DNA from: Zizania palustris
Taxonomy: Eukaryota; Streptophyta; Magnoliopsida; Poales; Poaceae
NCBI GenBank assembly: GCA_019279435.1
Contig: JAAALK010000286.1
Coordinates: 17,255,931-17,319,930 of the forward strand
Direction: 5' to 3'
DNA: 64,000 nucleotides
The position numbers and the translations under genes were made by a program. Shown in pieces: positions 44,168 through 54,894 of the stretch (the first letter of the stretch is position 1; each line of letters starts with the position of its first letter). The notes under the pieces were generated by a model. That model was not told the origin of the DNA and made no database searches. It saw only the letters and a program-made list of their open reading frames with translations.

Positions 44168-45452
44168 TGTTGACACGAAAACGTGCCCCCGCACTTGGGT
44201 CAGTTCGACGATCCAAAAGTGTGCGGATACTTAGGGACAGGCCTAAGCGTGATGCAGCACCGACATCGCGTTACGACTACCCTTAATCGTGATAAGGGGG
44301 GTGGAGTCGCCAGGCAATCAGATCACACAAAATAATCCAATTAGCCGAAAGAAATATGTTAAACAAAATAAAGTCAGCAAACCGGTCGGAGCCTGTCTGC
44401 TTCGAATTCTGGTGCAAAGGGGGCTCCGAAGTATACCTTCGGCGTCTGGTGCGAAGTATCTCACCGAAGGGTGCTTCGGCGTTCTGACTGATCTGGCTGA
44501 AGATGAACTCCAAACGGATCTAGATGCGTCAATCACTTCCGAACAGCAAGGTTCGGCGTGAGGTCTCTGATACGGCAAATTACAGAATAATGACGCGAGG
44601 GCCGCGCGCGGGCGTAACTTCGTCCAGAGCGGAGTACGATCGTGGCGAAGCCTGTTATGACGAAGTGTGCTGGAGAAGCCTTTCGTCGGAGCTTGCAGCC
44701 TCGTCGAAGGTTGTCCTGGTAACCTCTGAAACCGATCTCTCAGCTCCGGACACCTCCGATGAAATAGCTCCGAACGTGGGAACCTGCAACAAAGAGAGTT
44801 CGAAGTACCAATTCGGCCTGAGGACTCAATTCTGCCAAGTGTTGCACTAGTGGCGAAGGTAGCAATCTGTTACGCAGATTAGCGAATACTTCACAGGCGA
44901 AGTAACAAGGTGATAGAAATCTATTATGTAGATTAACGGATACTTCACAAGCGAAGTAACAAGGGTTACCACTTTTCCGAAGTGGTTGGCGGAGGGCTTC
45001 CAGGCAAACCCACGAAGAGGTAAAGGAAAATAAAAGTAAAGTAAATACGATCAAAGCTAGGGCTTTGTTTTGGTTTTTGTTGGGGGGGCCTTCTAAGCTA
45101 GCCTCGCCTCTCTATTTATCGGGGCCAAACTTCAGATCGAATCTGCTATTTTTCAGCTTAGATAGAGATAAAACTCAGCCGGAATCGCATCCAACTCTGT
45201 CTCTGCCGACGTGGGCTTCGGCCAGGCCTGTCAAGGCCTGCTCCTCAGGCCGAAGCTTCAGTGGCATGGGCCTCCGAAGGATTCCTGGCCGAAGGCCGTG
45301 GACTTGCCAGAGGCTTTCGGAGCCCATAGCCCAATGGACCTTCTGTCCTATAGGGCTTCGGCTTGGCCCTGGACATGTGTATTTTTGGCCCAAATTACTA
45401 AAATTGATATTTTGACAATCTCAACCATTAGTGCCATTTCTTGCTATCAACA
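44168..45452 (-). repeat. LTR-B, 3' LTR of G3
   Basis: The 1285-bp LTR runs TGTTGACAC to GCTATCAACA and is followed by the purine tract (minus strand AAAAGGCAGGGGGGCATG) at 45453-45470. The TATA position has a changed last base (45113-45120). The 54-bp duplication is present near 44862-44965. Confidence 0.9.
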
Positions 45453-45540
45453 CATGCCCCCCTGCCTTTTAGTGAACTGAGTGAACTAAAAGCATAGCGA
45501 ACTGAAGACGATACCGTCCATATAGTCTTTTCGACACCTT

Positions 45541-46221
45541 TTATGTTGTTTGCCACACGCTTGGGAAATACCTTTTCAGATACCTACCATTTGAATCTCT
45601 TAGAAACCGCTCTCCATGCAAATATTCCAATATGTATGCGTTACCGGGAGCGATCTCGGCTATCTTGAAATGACCTTCCCAACTAGGTGACCACTTGCCA
45701 AATTTGGGCTTTTCGTGCCTAAAGGTAAAATCGTCTTCCACACCAAATCTCCTACATGAAACGATTTTGGTTTAACCTTCTTATTGTATGCTTTGGCTAC
45801 TCTCCTTTTGTCTACTTCTATGGCCTCTAAAGCTTTTAGTCTCTTATCGGTCGCCGCCTCTAGATTATCCTTCAGTAGAGTCTCATACTCATTGACTGAT
45901 AAACCATCTTGCTTCAACACTCTTAAGGAGCCAAGATCTACCTCTACAAGCAGAACGGCTTCTTGTCCATATACCAATTCATATGGACTGACTTTGGTAG
46001 CACCGTGCTTTGCGATCCAACAAGCCCATAGCGCCTCGGAAAACACTTCATGCCACCTTTTAGGAAATTCTTCAATTTTCTTCTTAATGAGCTTAATCAC
46101 GGTTTTATTGCTAGACTCGGCCTGACCATTGGCCTAAGCATAGTAAGGTGAAGATTTTATCAACTTAATACCATAATATTCGGCGAAGTCCCTTACTTCT
46201 CCAGAAACAAAGGAACTACCT
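45541..46221 (-). pseudogene. G3 integrase, C-terminal part
   Basis: Frame 45660-46100 (MIKLIKKKIEEFPKRWHE ... GATKVSPYELVYGQEAVLLVEVD) and frame 45541-45741 (GNAYILEYLHGERF ... NGRYLKRYFPSVWQ) are the C-terminal part, separated by a frameshift near 45700. A TAG at 46134-46136 stands in SPYYA-stop-ANGQAESSN, exactly where G2 also has TAG. The catalytic Glu lies six residues after it. The N-terminal part is at 58337-58860. Confidence 0.85.
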
Positions 46222-49200
46222 TGTAACACCCCAAATTTCTAGAGAAATAAAAATATTATTTAACCTAATTGCATGGAATTATTTATTTTGGAAATACCTT
46301 TAATGCCCTCATTAATTTTTTTGAACTAGAACCTAGATAAAATGACCAAACTAGGGGCTAGAATATTGTGTATATGATCCCAAGACCAAGATATATTTTT
46401 GAGAATTCTTACAAAATTTTATCAACCTTGGAAGTAGCCCAAATATTTTAATCCATTTTCTGTAATTATTTTTAATCAAAAAACCTTATAAACAGTAATG
46501 GACCTCCCCCTCCCTTTCTCTCTCTCCCGGCCGGCCTAGCCCGTTACCCCGCGTGCCTCGGACTGACACCTGGGCCCCGCTTGTCAGCGAGCCCTTCTCT
46601 CTTCGCGCGCGCGCCCGACGCCTTAGCCCCACCTGTCGGCGCCACCCCTCTCTCGGCCGAGCCCAACCCCACCCGTCATCCTCGCCCTCTGTCGCCTGTT
46701 CGCCCACTGGCCTGTGGCCCCTGCCTGTCGGGACCATCGTCCACCTCACGCCACCACCCCCAAATTTCACCGTCTGAATCAATTCCCCTCGGATCCGCCT
46801 CGCCGGCCCCTCTACCATTGAATTGTCGCCATTACTTGGTCCCCCGTGCCACGCCAACCGTTTTCCCCCGTTAACCCACGCAATTAATCCAAGGGATGAG
46901 CGCTCGCGTGCATGGCAGACCTCGCCGATGCCATTGAAGACCCCCTGTCGGCTTTCCTTGTATACGTCACCTGTTAGCCCCCGCCGGCACCTCTATTTAA
47001 GCCATAGGACTCCGTCTCGTCCAGCCCGCACGCCCGAACACCTTGAGAACGAACCCGAGCGCCTCAATTCGATTTTTAGAGCACCACCGTCAACCGCACT
47101 CCAGCCACCGCTCACCGTTGCCAGAGCCCCTCTCCGTCCATGCCGACCGCACCTCTGTGACTGCCAAGACCTCACCGACCTCGGCCACCACCTCCATCGT
47201 CGACGACCCACGCCGGAACGCCACCGTCACCGAGGACCCGAACACCTCCGACGCCATCGCTCATCACCGGCCACGCTCCGACGACCCCAAATCCCTCCAA
47301 CGGTACCCTCTTGACCCCCGCAGTATACTGATTCCATTTTAGCCCTTAGAACAGACCGCCATAGCTCGCCGTGGCCGTTGTACCCTCACCATCACCGGAG
47401 AAGACGACCGGCACGGGTCGAGTACCCGTGCCGTGTCGGATTCAATCACGACCGTGCGATCTGGATCCAACGGTGATGATTAAGTCCCTCGTGCGGTTTA
47501 ATCGAATCCGGTAGATCTCAGCGAAGGGGTACGTTTTAATCTCGTGCGTCCGTTAGTTTTTTAAACCCGCATTTAATCTGGATCATCCATCGAGTACCAC
47601 TTCAACGTTTTAATCTCAGCCGTCCACGTCAACTTAACTCCCCCGCCTCGCGCCGCGCGTTGGATCTGGATCCAACGGTCTAGATTGGGCCGGACCACAT
47701 GCACAGTGCGCGGGTTCACCGTGGGCCTGGCTCACCGTGGACCCGAGACCGTTTTGGATTTAAATTAAATTCCAAAAATGCTTTTAAACTTCTAAAATTC
47801 ATATCTGGCGCATTTTAACTTCAAAAAGTACCATTTCAATTTCATAAAATTTGTAATATTATTCTCTACATGTTCATACAATAAAAACAGTATGTTTACT
47901 TTGGATATTTCATGTTTATTTAATAAAGTATCAAATTGCTCCTTAAGGAAAATTTCAAATTTAATTATTTAAAACTTAGCAAAGTTTATCTTTATTCTTT
48001 TCCTGTTTCTAGAATGGAACCCCAACACTTTCTCAGAAGCTATTATTTTAAATTAATTAGAAAACTTAGAATAGGTTTATTTACAATTAAAACCCCTTTT
48101 ATAAAGGACAATATTTCTTTATAGTTCATTTTAAATTAGTTATAAAATGGATTTCAGAAACTTAACAACTTGGTTTTCCTTAAATTAAACCAATTTAAAC
48201 CTATGTTGTATTTATTTTATTTTACTTTATTTATAACGAGAAGACTACGACGCCGCCGAGGAGCCGGAGTACTTTCCCATAGTTCCTCCCGCTCCTTTCG
48301 CTGAACAAGGCAAGTCACCAAACCAATCTTTTGAGCATATTGAACCCATGTTTTATTAAACTATCGCTAAAACACATAGGGTATACATGCATTAGTCAAA
48401 TGAAACCCTTACAATATATTTATTTAGGATCCCCCGACCTTGATGTGCAACCCAACCCATGCTATCTCGCCTAATCTCCTTGTCACCATATGATTAGTAT
48501 TATTAGCTAGTGTCCAATGTATTGACACGATTGCTGTAGGATAAAGATGAGTCGTAGCAACATGGTTCCACTATATTATCCCCGTTATTCTTATCCTTGG
48601 AATTTTGTCGGTGATGAGTTGTGGTTGTGAGTGAATGCATGGTGGGTTCCGGGTGCAAGCTAGGGCATTGGTCGGTAGCACCCGGGGCACTATAAGGACC
48701 GGTCTGTGGGATCCGTTGCAATACACTTCCGTACTAACCACAAGTCTAATGGGTAAGTCGTAACTAAGGTATGGAGTGTTCCAAACCGAGGCCACCATTT
48801 GGAAAAGGGTCAAGCAGCACCTCCGGGTGGCTTGTGGTAAAATTTGACTACACTAAAATTTAGCCATAATGGGTGCGACGTTATTCTCCATGATAAAATT
48901 TGACTACACTAAATGCAGTAACTGAAAATGTACTTTTCCGCACATTTAGCCATTATCCTTCCTTTGTTATTATCTTGCATTATTACTTGTATTCGCGGTG
49001 GCTTGTTGAGTACTTTTGTAATCATACCCATTGGACAAACACTTCAGAGGCTGCGTACTACGAGGAGGATGGTCTGGAGTAGCGACCCAGTCAAGAAAAC
49101 GATCTTGAAGAAGGCGTTCGTCATGCAATTCTACTTTTATTGTTGTTTTTATTAAACTCTGATGTAATAAATATGGTCTGCGTACCATGAATACTTGTCG

Positions 49201-49292
49201 TATGTACGATTGTCGCATGATGAACCTCTTGTATTATTGTTTTTCTTGTGAAATTCAATAATGTTCCGATTTTGATAAATCGGGGCACCACA
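46222..49292 (+). repeat. Tekay 5' LTR
   Basis: It runs from TGTAACACCCC to GGGGCACCACA. It is 366 bp shorter than the 3' LTR, mainly from a deletion at about 48838-48893 that carries a duplicated filler. It has a GC-rich segment (46490-47480), a palindrome at 47658-47677, an AT-rich middle and the GAGAAGACTACGACG block near 48238. The open frames inside (46823-47314 and others) are not conserved genes. Confidence 0.9.
47658..47677. repeat. Conserved palindrome in Tekay 5' LTR
   Basis: CGTTGGATCTGGATCCAACG has 9-bp arms around a 2-bp centre. Equivalents are at 56331-56350 (perfect 20-bp palindrome) and at 22498-22517 in the diverged solo LTR. Confidence 0.85.
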
Positions 49293-49295
49293 AGA

Positions 49296-49307
49296 TGGTA
49301 TCAGAGC
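49296..49307 (+). other. Tekay primer-binding site
   Basis: TGGTATCAGAGC starts three bases after the LTR end and matches initiator tRNA-Met. Confidence 0.92.
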
Positions 49308-49431
49308 TGACTTGACTGTAGGAAGCCAAATGGACCAGCCTAGCCAATAGCTGCAGAAAATAATTTCTTGAAAACCTACTTTATAATCTTTGTTCCTCTC
49401 CTAACTTTTCTCCAACTTGTTGTTTTTGTAG

Positions 49432-50214
49432 ATGCCTGTCTACCAAGTGCACAGCTATTGCCGCCATTTCGAGGGCTTCGTTAGAGTGCTCCGTATGATG
49501 CTCACCTTCCTCGGGTTCCTCTTCGAGCCCGAATTCTAGGGGATATACATGGAAGAATTCGCCTGGCCTTGCGACGTCTCCCTCACCATCCACGGCTCCG
49601 GAGAACACCTGCCACCCTACACCACCACACTTGGGGGCCCGAATTTCGACGTCGCGTGCCAACGAGTCGCCCTCCAGGCCCTTATGGAGTTGAGGATGAT
49701 CTATGATGATCGTCTTCAAAACTCGTCTTTCCGGCTTGTGCCGAAGCGCACTCCTGGCGCCCACCGTAGTATCTACATCGGAGTTCACTCCGTTCGTGAT
49801 CTGGTCATGGCCCGGTAGTCGCGTCTTCTTCAGGCCATGGACAACCTCCATACGGAGGCGGTGCTAGACGTCGACGAGCACTATGAGGCAGTTGAGTTTC
49901 TTCGCAAAGAGACGAAGAACTTGATCCAACAGAACGGCGAGCTGCAGCGCAAGATTATGCAGCTATAGAGAGACATCGCGGAGATGGTTCCCCTCCTCCC
50001 GAGGAAGAGGAAGCCCATCCGTGAGCCTGCCCCTCGCCCCAAGAGGATCCCACCACATCCCTCCACCGCCGGACCGTCCACCACCAGCGCCCCTGCACCA
50101 TGCCCCGGCCCCGTCTCCGACCCCATCATCGAGAATTTTCTTGAGCCAACCATCCCTCGGGATCCGCGTCCCCGTGGTTCCAAGAGCACGGAGACCGCCT
50201 CCAGTGGCGAGTAG
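49432..50214 (+). pseudogene. Extra ORF between PBS and gag (ORF0-like)
   Basis: From the ATG at 49432 one frame of 261 codon positions runs to TAG at 50212-50214, broken only by three TAGs (49537, 49816, 49966). It reads MPVYQVHSYCRHFEGF ... a WPCDVSLTIHG ... PNFDVACQRVALQALMELRMIYDD segment, a short coiled-coil-like part (EFLRKETKNLIQQNGELQRK) and a basic/Pro-rich tail (LLPRKRKPIREPAPRPKR). Codon phase is kept across all three stops, so it was once a gene. Extra frames before gag are described in some rice gypsy elements; homology was not tested. Function unknown. Confidence 0.7.
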
Positions 50215-50410
50215 GCGCTAGCTACCGTTGTTTGAGTTTTAATAATTTTATGTATGTGCTGCTATCTACAACAACTTGTGTTGTAGGTAGAGTAAAATAA
50301 GAGCTTGATTGTAATAAACTTTTTATACCACCGATATATATGTGAGCCCCATGGGCCATTTTTGATTGTAAATATTGTTTCGTCAACTTTTTACCTCTTA
50401 CGTTCAGACG

Positions 50411-51580
50411 ATGGCCGACAACCAGAACTCCGGCTCCAACAATGGAGAAGGAGGAAGCCACGGCTTGCCCGAAGGCGTTGTGCCCAATTGGGGTGCAATG
50501 GGCCCACGGCAGACTAGGTCGCCATCCGCCAACCACCCCACCTTGGTGGAGATGATGGCGAATCAAAACCAGTTGATCACCGCGCTCCTCACCCAGATGC
50601 AACACCAACAAGCGTAGTTTGACCGCCTGCAGAACGTGGAACCCGCCCCTCGTGCGCCCGCGCCCACTCCCCAACTATCGGAGTTCTTGCACGTGCGCCA
50701 ACCAATATTCTCCAGCACCACTACCCCCATGGAGGCACGAGATTGGCTTCACACCATAGGGAAGAAGCTGGATCTCCTCCCCTGCACCGACTGGGAGCGA
50801 GTGTCCTTCGCCACTCACCAGCTCCAGGGTCTCGCCGCAGAGTGGTGGGACAACTACCACGAGTCCTAGCCAGAGGACCACGTGGTGACATGGGCGGAGT
50901 TCACCATCGCCTTCCGTGCGGCCCACGTCCCCGCCGGAGTCATCGCGGTGAAGCAGCAGGAGTTCCATGACCTGCAGTAGGGCAACCAGACCATCATGGA
51001 GTATCTCCATGAATTCAACCGTCTGGCTCGCTACGCGCCAGAGGAAGTGCGGACTGACGCCCTCCGCCAGGCTAAGTTCCTCCGGGGACTTAAGGATGAG
51101 CTGTCCATCCAGCTCGTCCCCACCGACTATGTCGACTTCCAATGGCTGGTGAACAAGGCGCTCATCCAAGAGACTGAGCAAAACAAGCTGGACCTCAATA
51201 AGAGAAAGATGATCGCCTTCAAGCATCAACAGGCGAACTCCCAGAGGCCCCGCTTCGTCCCTCCGCCACCAGCGCCCGCCTACCATCCTCGGCCCGCCTT
51301 CAGGCCACCTCACGCCGTCGGTGGATCCAACGTCGGGCATCCTCGCCCCGCTCCACCTGCTCTGGCCGCTCAGCCGACGCCCACCGCCAAGGCCCCGATC
51401 TTGAAGGATCGCCAAGGGAGGCCGGTCGTCTGCTTAAACTGCCGGAAGGAAGGGCACTATTCACACCAGTGTCCTCACCCCAAGCAGCCCCATGGCGCGG
51501 CACCCAACAAGGCGATTTGTGCCCGCGTCAACCACATCAGCACAGAGGAAGCTCAGGAGGCTCTCGAAGTCGTGCTCGGT
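50411..51580 (+). pseudogene. Tekay gag
   Basis: The likely start MADNQNSGSNNGEGG at 50411 opens a frame that keeps phase through three TAGs (50615, 50867, 50978), each in a Gln-like context. It contains the Retrotrans_gag core (TTTPMEARDWLHTIGKKLD ... VSFATHQLQGLAAEWWDNY; IMEYLHEFNRLARYAPEEV ... FLRGLKDELSIQL) and a CCHC knuckle (CLNCRKEGHYSHQC) at about 51430-51475. Gag forms the particle that packages element RNA. The part from 50996 is an open frame that runs on into protease. Confidence 0.88.
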
Positions 51581-52330
51581 ACGTTTACCCCAAATTCCGT
51601 ACCAACTATAATATTGTTTGACTCCGGAGCAACACACTCTTTCATCTCGGAAGAGTTTGTGAAAACCAACGACTTGGAAGTACTCCCTCTATCAGTCCCC
51701 ATGATGATTGCCAGTCCAGGCAATAAAACCTTAGCCCACTTATACAGTCCTAAGGTTAAGATAGAGATCCAAGGAGTATCATTCTGGGCAGAGCCAGTCC
51801 TCATTAAGTGCACTGGACTCGACCTCATCCTAGGGATGGATTGGTTGATGAAGCACAAGGGAGTGATCTACTATGCCAACAAGTCTGTAACAGTGACCAA
51901 CCCCGAAGGTGAAGCCGTCACTTTTCGGATGACCAGCCGCAAACCTCTCGAGGCATCGCTCAACTCGCTTGCCCTTGAAGAAGTACCCATAGTCAAGGAG
52001 TTCATGGACGTCTTCCTAGAGGACCTACCAGGAATGCCTCCCAAGCGAGACATCGAATTCAGAATCGAGCTTGTCCCCGGGACCACTCCAACCTCCAAGC
52101 GCCCATACCGGATGGCCGTCAATGAATTAGCCGAAGTCAAGAGCAACATCGAAGACCTGGAGCAGAAAGGATACATCCGACCGAGTACCTCACCCTGGGG
52201 TGCACTGGTCATCTTTGCCATGAAAAAGGACAAGACTAAAAGGATGTGCGTGTACTATATAGCCCTAAATGACGTCACCATCAAGAACAAGTACCATTGC
52301 CTCAGATCAACGACCTGTTCGATCAACTGA
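51581..52330 (+). pseudogene. Tekay protease and RT start
   Basis: In phase with gag. The aspartic protease core is at about 51617 (ILFDSGATHSFISEEF) with the DLILGMDWL end near 51820. The linker with EFMDVFLEDLPGMPPKRDIEF then leads to the RT start (KRPYRMAVNELAEVK, YIRPSTSPWGALVIFAMKKD). A one-base change of phase near 52297 ends the frame at 52330. Confidence 0.88.
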
Positions 52331-53310
52331 AAGAATCCTCGGTGTTTTCCAAGATTGACCTCAAGTCAGGTTATCACCAATTGAGGATTAGGGAAGAAGA
52401 CATCCCCAAGATTGCCTTCACCTCCCGCTATGGACTCTACGAGTATACCGTGATGTCGTTCGGACTCACGAATGCCCCGGCCTTTTTCATGAACATGATG
52501 AACAATGTATTCATGGAGTTCTTGGATAAGTTCATCGTGGTATTCATCGACGATATCCTCGTTTACTCCAAGACCAAGGAAGAACATGAAACCCACCTCC
52601 GCCTAACCCTCAGAAAGCTAAAGGAACAACAACTGTACGCCAAATACAGCAAGTGCGGGTTTTGGTCATCAGAGGTGAAATTCCTCGGTCATGTCATATC
52701 TGCCGGAGGAATAGTAGTGGAAGCAGTAACCAACTGGTTGCAGCCCACGAACGTGACCGAGATCCGGAGTTTTCTCAGATTGGCCGGATACTAGCGCCGG
52801 TTCATCGAGAATTTTTTGAAGATCGCCAAGCCTATGACCACTACTACAAAAAGAAGAAAAGTTTGAATGGACCCAGATTGTGAAGAAAGCTTCCAAACCC
52901 TCAAGAAGAAGCTTGTGTCAGCCCCTATTCTGACTCTGCCAGACATCCGGAAAGACTTCCACGTCTACTGTGATGCCTCTCGTCAAGGATTGGGATGTGT
53001 CTTAATGCAAGAAGGGAAGGTTATATCATACGCCTCCCGACAGCTGATACCGCATGAGCTGAACTACCCAACCCACGACCTAGAGTTAGCAGCCGTGGTT
53101 CATGCCTTGAAGATATGGAGACATTATCTTGTGGGGAATCGGTGTGAGGTCTTCACCGACCACAAGAGCCTCAAGTACATATTCACCCAACCGGACCTGA
53201 ACCTCAGACAAAGGAGATGGTTGGAACTCATCAAGGATTACGACTTGGGCATCCATTATCATCCAGGCAAGGCAAATGTGGTGGCAGACGCCCTTAGTCG
53301 AAAGGGGTAA
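52297..53310 (+). pseudogene. Tekay RT palm and RNase H
   Basis: Frame 52297-52794 has FSKIDLKSGYHQLRI, VMSFGLTNAPAFFMN, and the catalytic FIDD in VVFIDDILVYSK. A TAG at 52792-52794 and a frameshift near 52860 separate it from 52867-53310. The latter frame carries RNase H: YCDASRQGLGCVLMQ, YASRQL, HDLELAAVVHALKIWRHYL, FTDHKSLKYIF, and HPGKANVVADALSRK. All catalytic acids are visible. Confidence 0.88.
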
Positions 53311-53322
53311 TGTAATGCCATC

Positions 53323-54379
53323 ATGATACAGAACCAAGCCCCTTTGTTTTACAAGGAGATGGAAAGGCTGAATCTAGGGATCACCACCCGAGCGTACCTC
53401 GCTGCCTTGGAGTCAAGACCTGTCTTGATAGACCAGATCCGAGAAAGGCAGAAGGAAGACCCGAACATCTTGGAGATCCAACAGAACATGCTAAAGGGTA
53501 AAGCCCCCGGATTCTCCGAGGACGAGCATGGTACCATCTGGTTCGGAAACCGGATATGCGTACCCGACAAACCTGAGTTGAAGACCCTCATCCTTCAAGA
53601 AGCCCATGATACTCTATACTCCATACATCTCGGGAGTACCAAGATGTATCAAGACCTGAGGAAAAATATTGGTGGGTCAGCATGAAGAGGGAAATAGCTG
53701 AGTATGTGGCCAAGTGCGACACATGCCGGTGAGTCAAGGCAGAGCATCAAAGACCTGTTGGACTTCTTCAACCCCTCAAGGTCCCCGAATGGAAGTGGGA
53801 AGAGATAGGAATGGACATCATCACGGGACTGCCCTGGACCCAAGATGGTCATGATTCTATCTGGGTGATCGTCGACCGACTCACCAAGGTAGCTCACTTC
53901 ATCCCCGTCAAGACAACTTACACCGTCGCCAAGTTGGTCGAGTTGTATATGACCCGGATCGTGTGCCTACACGGAGTTCCTAAGAAGATCGTATCTGACC
54001 GCGGAAGTCAGTTCACCTCTAAGTTTTGGAAGAACCTTCAAGAGAACTCGGCACCCGGCTAAACTTTAGCACCGCCTATCATCCAGAGACCGACGGTCAA
54101 ACCGAAAGGGTCAACCAGATACTGGAAGATATGCTTAGAGCTTGCGCTCTAGACTTTGGCAGAATGTGGGACAAGAACTTGCCCTACGTGGAGTTCTCCT
54201 ACAACAATAGCTATCAAGCCAGCCTGCAAATGTCCCCATTCGAAGCGCTTTATGGGCATAAGTGTAGAACGCCGCTGCTCTGGGATCAGACCGGAGAGTC
54301 ACAGCTGTTTGGGACAGATATATTGAGAGAAGCCGAAGAGAAGGTCAAAATTATCAGGGACCGATTGAAAATAGCCTAG
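53323..54379 (+). pseudogene. Tekay integrase, finger and core
   Basis: Frame 53323-53685 holds the start of the HHCC finger (HDTLYSIHLGSTKMYQDL) and breaks at 53685. The Cys pair CDTC lies near 53718, followed by a TGA at 53730-53732 that looks like CGA decay. Frame 53811-54062 has the catalytic Asp in MDIITGLPWT and in VSDRGSQF. After another frameshift, frame 54026-54379 has HPETDGQTERVN with the catalytic Glu, and SPFEALYGHKCRTPL. A TAG ends it at 54377-54379. Confidence 0.88.
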
Positions 54380-54850
54380 TCCCGACAAAAGAGCTACGCC
54401 GATAACCGTCGAAGAGACCTGACCTTTGAGGAGGGTGATTATGGCTATCTCCAAGTCACTCCCCTCCGTGGCACTCAAAGGTTCAACATGAAAGGCAAGC
54501 TAGCACCCCGCTATGTCAGACCTTTTTAGATCCTCCGACGGCAATGAGAAGTGGCATACCAACCAGAACTGCCTCCATCCTTGGCAGGAGTTCACGATTT
54601 ATTCCATGTCTCTCAGCTGAAGGAGTGTCTTCGTGTGCCCATCGAACAAGCCAATCTCCAACAGCTCAACGTCCAAGAAGATTTGACCTACATCGAGAAA
54701 CCCGTCAAGATCTTGCAAACTAAGGAAAGAGTAACCAGGAGTCGTGTGGTTCGCTTCTGCAAGGTTCAGTGGGACAACCACCCCGCCGAAGGGGCTACAT
54801 GGGAAAAAGAAGACGAGCTGAAAGCCCAGTACCCTGAGCTATTCGAGTAG
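54380..54850 (+). pseudogene. Tekay integrase C-terminus with chromodomain-like region
   Basis: In phase with the previous frame, apart from a TAG at 54527 and a TGA at 54545. It shows FEEGDYGYLQVTPLRG and KLAPRYVRPF, then frame 54551-54850 with LFHVSQLKECLRVP and the terminal EKPVKILQTKERV ... VQWDNHPAEGATWEKEDEL. The last part aligns by eye to the chromodomain of plant chromoviruses (ATWE motif), which is thought to steer integration to heterochromatin. Confidence 0.8.
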
Positions 54851-54879
54851 CATTCCAATCTCGAGGACGAGATTCTTTG

Positions 54880-54894
54880 TAAGGGGGATAGGTT
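54880..54894 (+). other. Tekay polypurine tract
   Basis: TAAGGGGGATAGGTT lies directly before the 3' LTR; the purine run AAGGGGGATAGG is the likely plus-strand primer. Confidence 0.75.
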
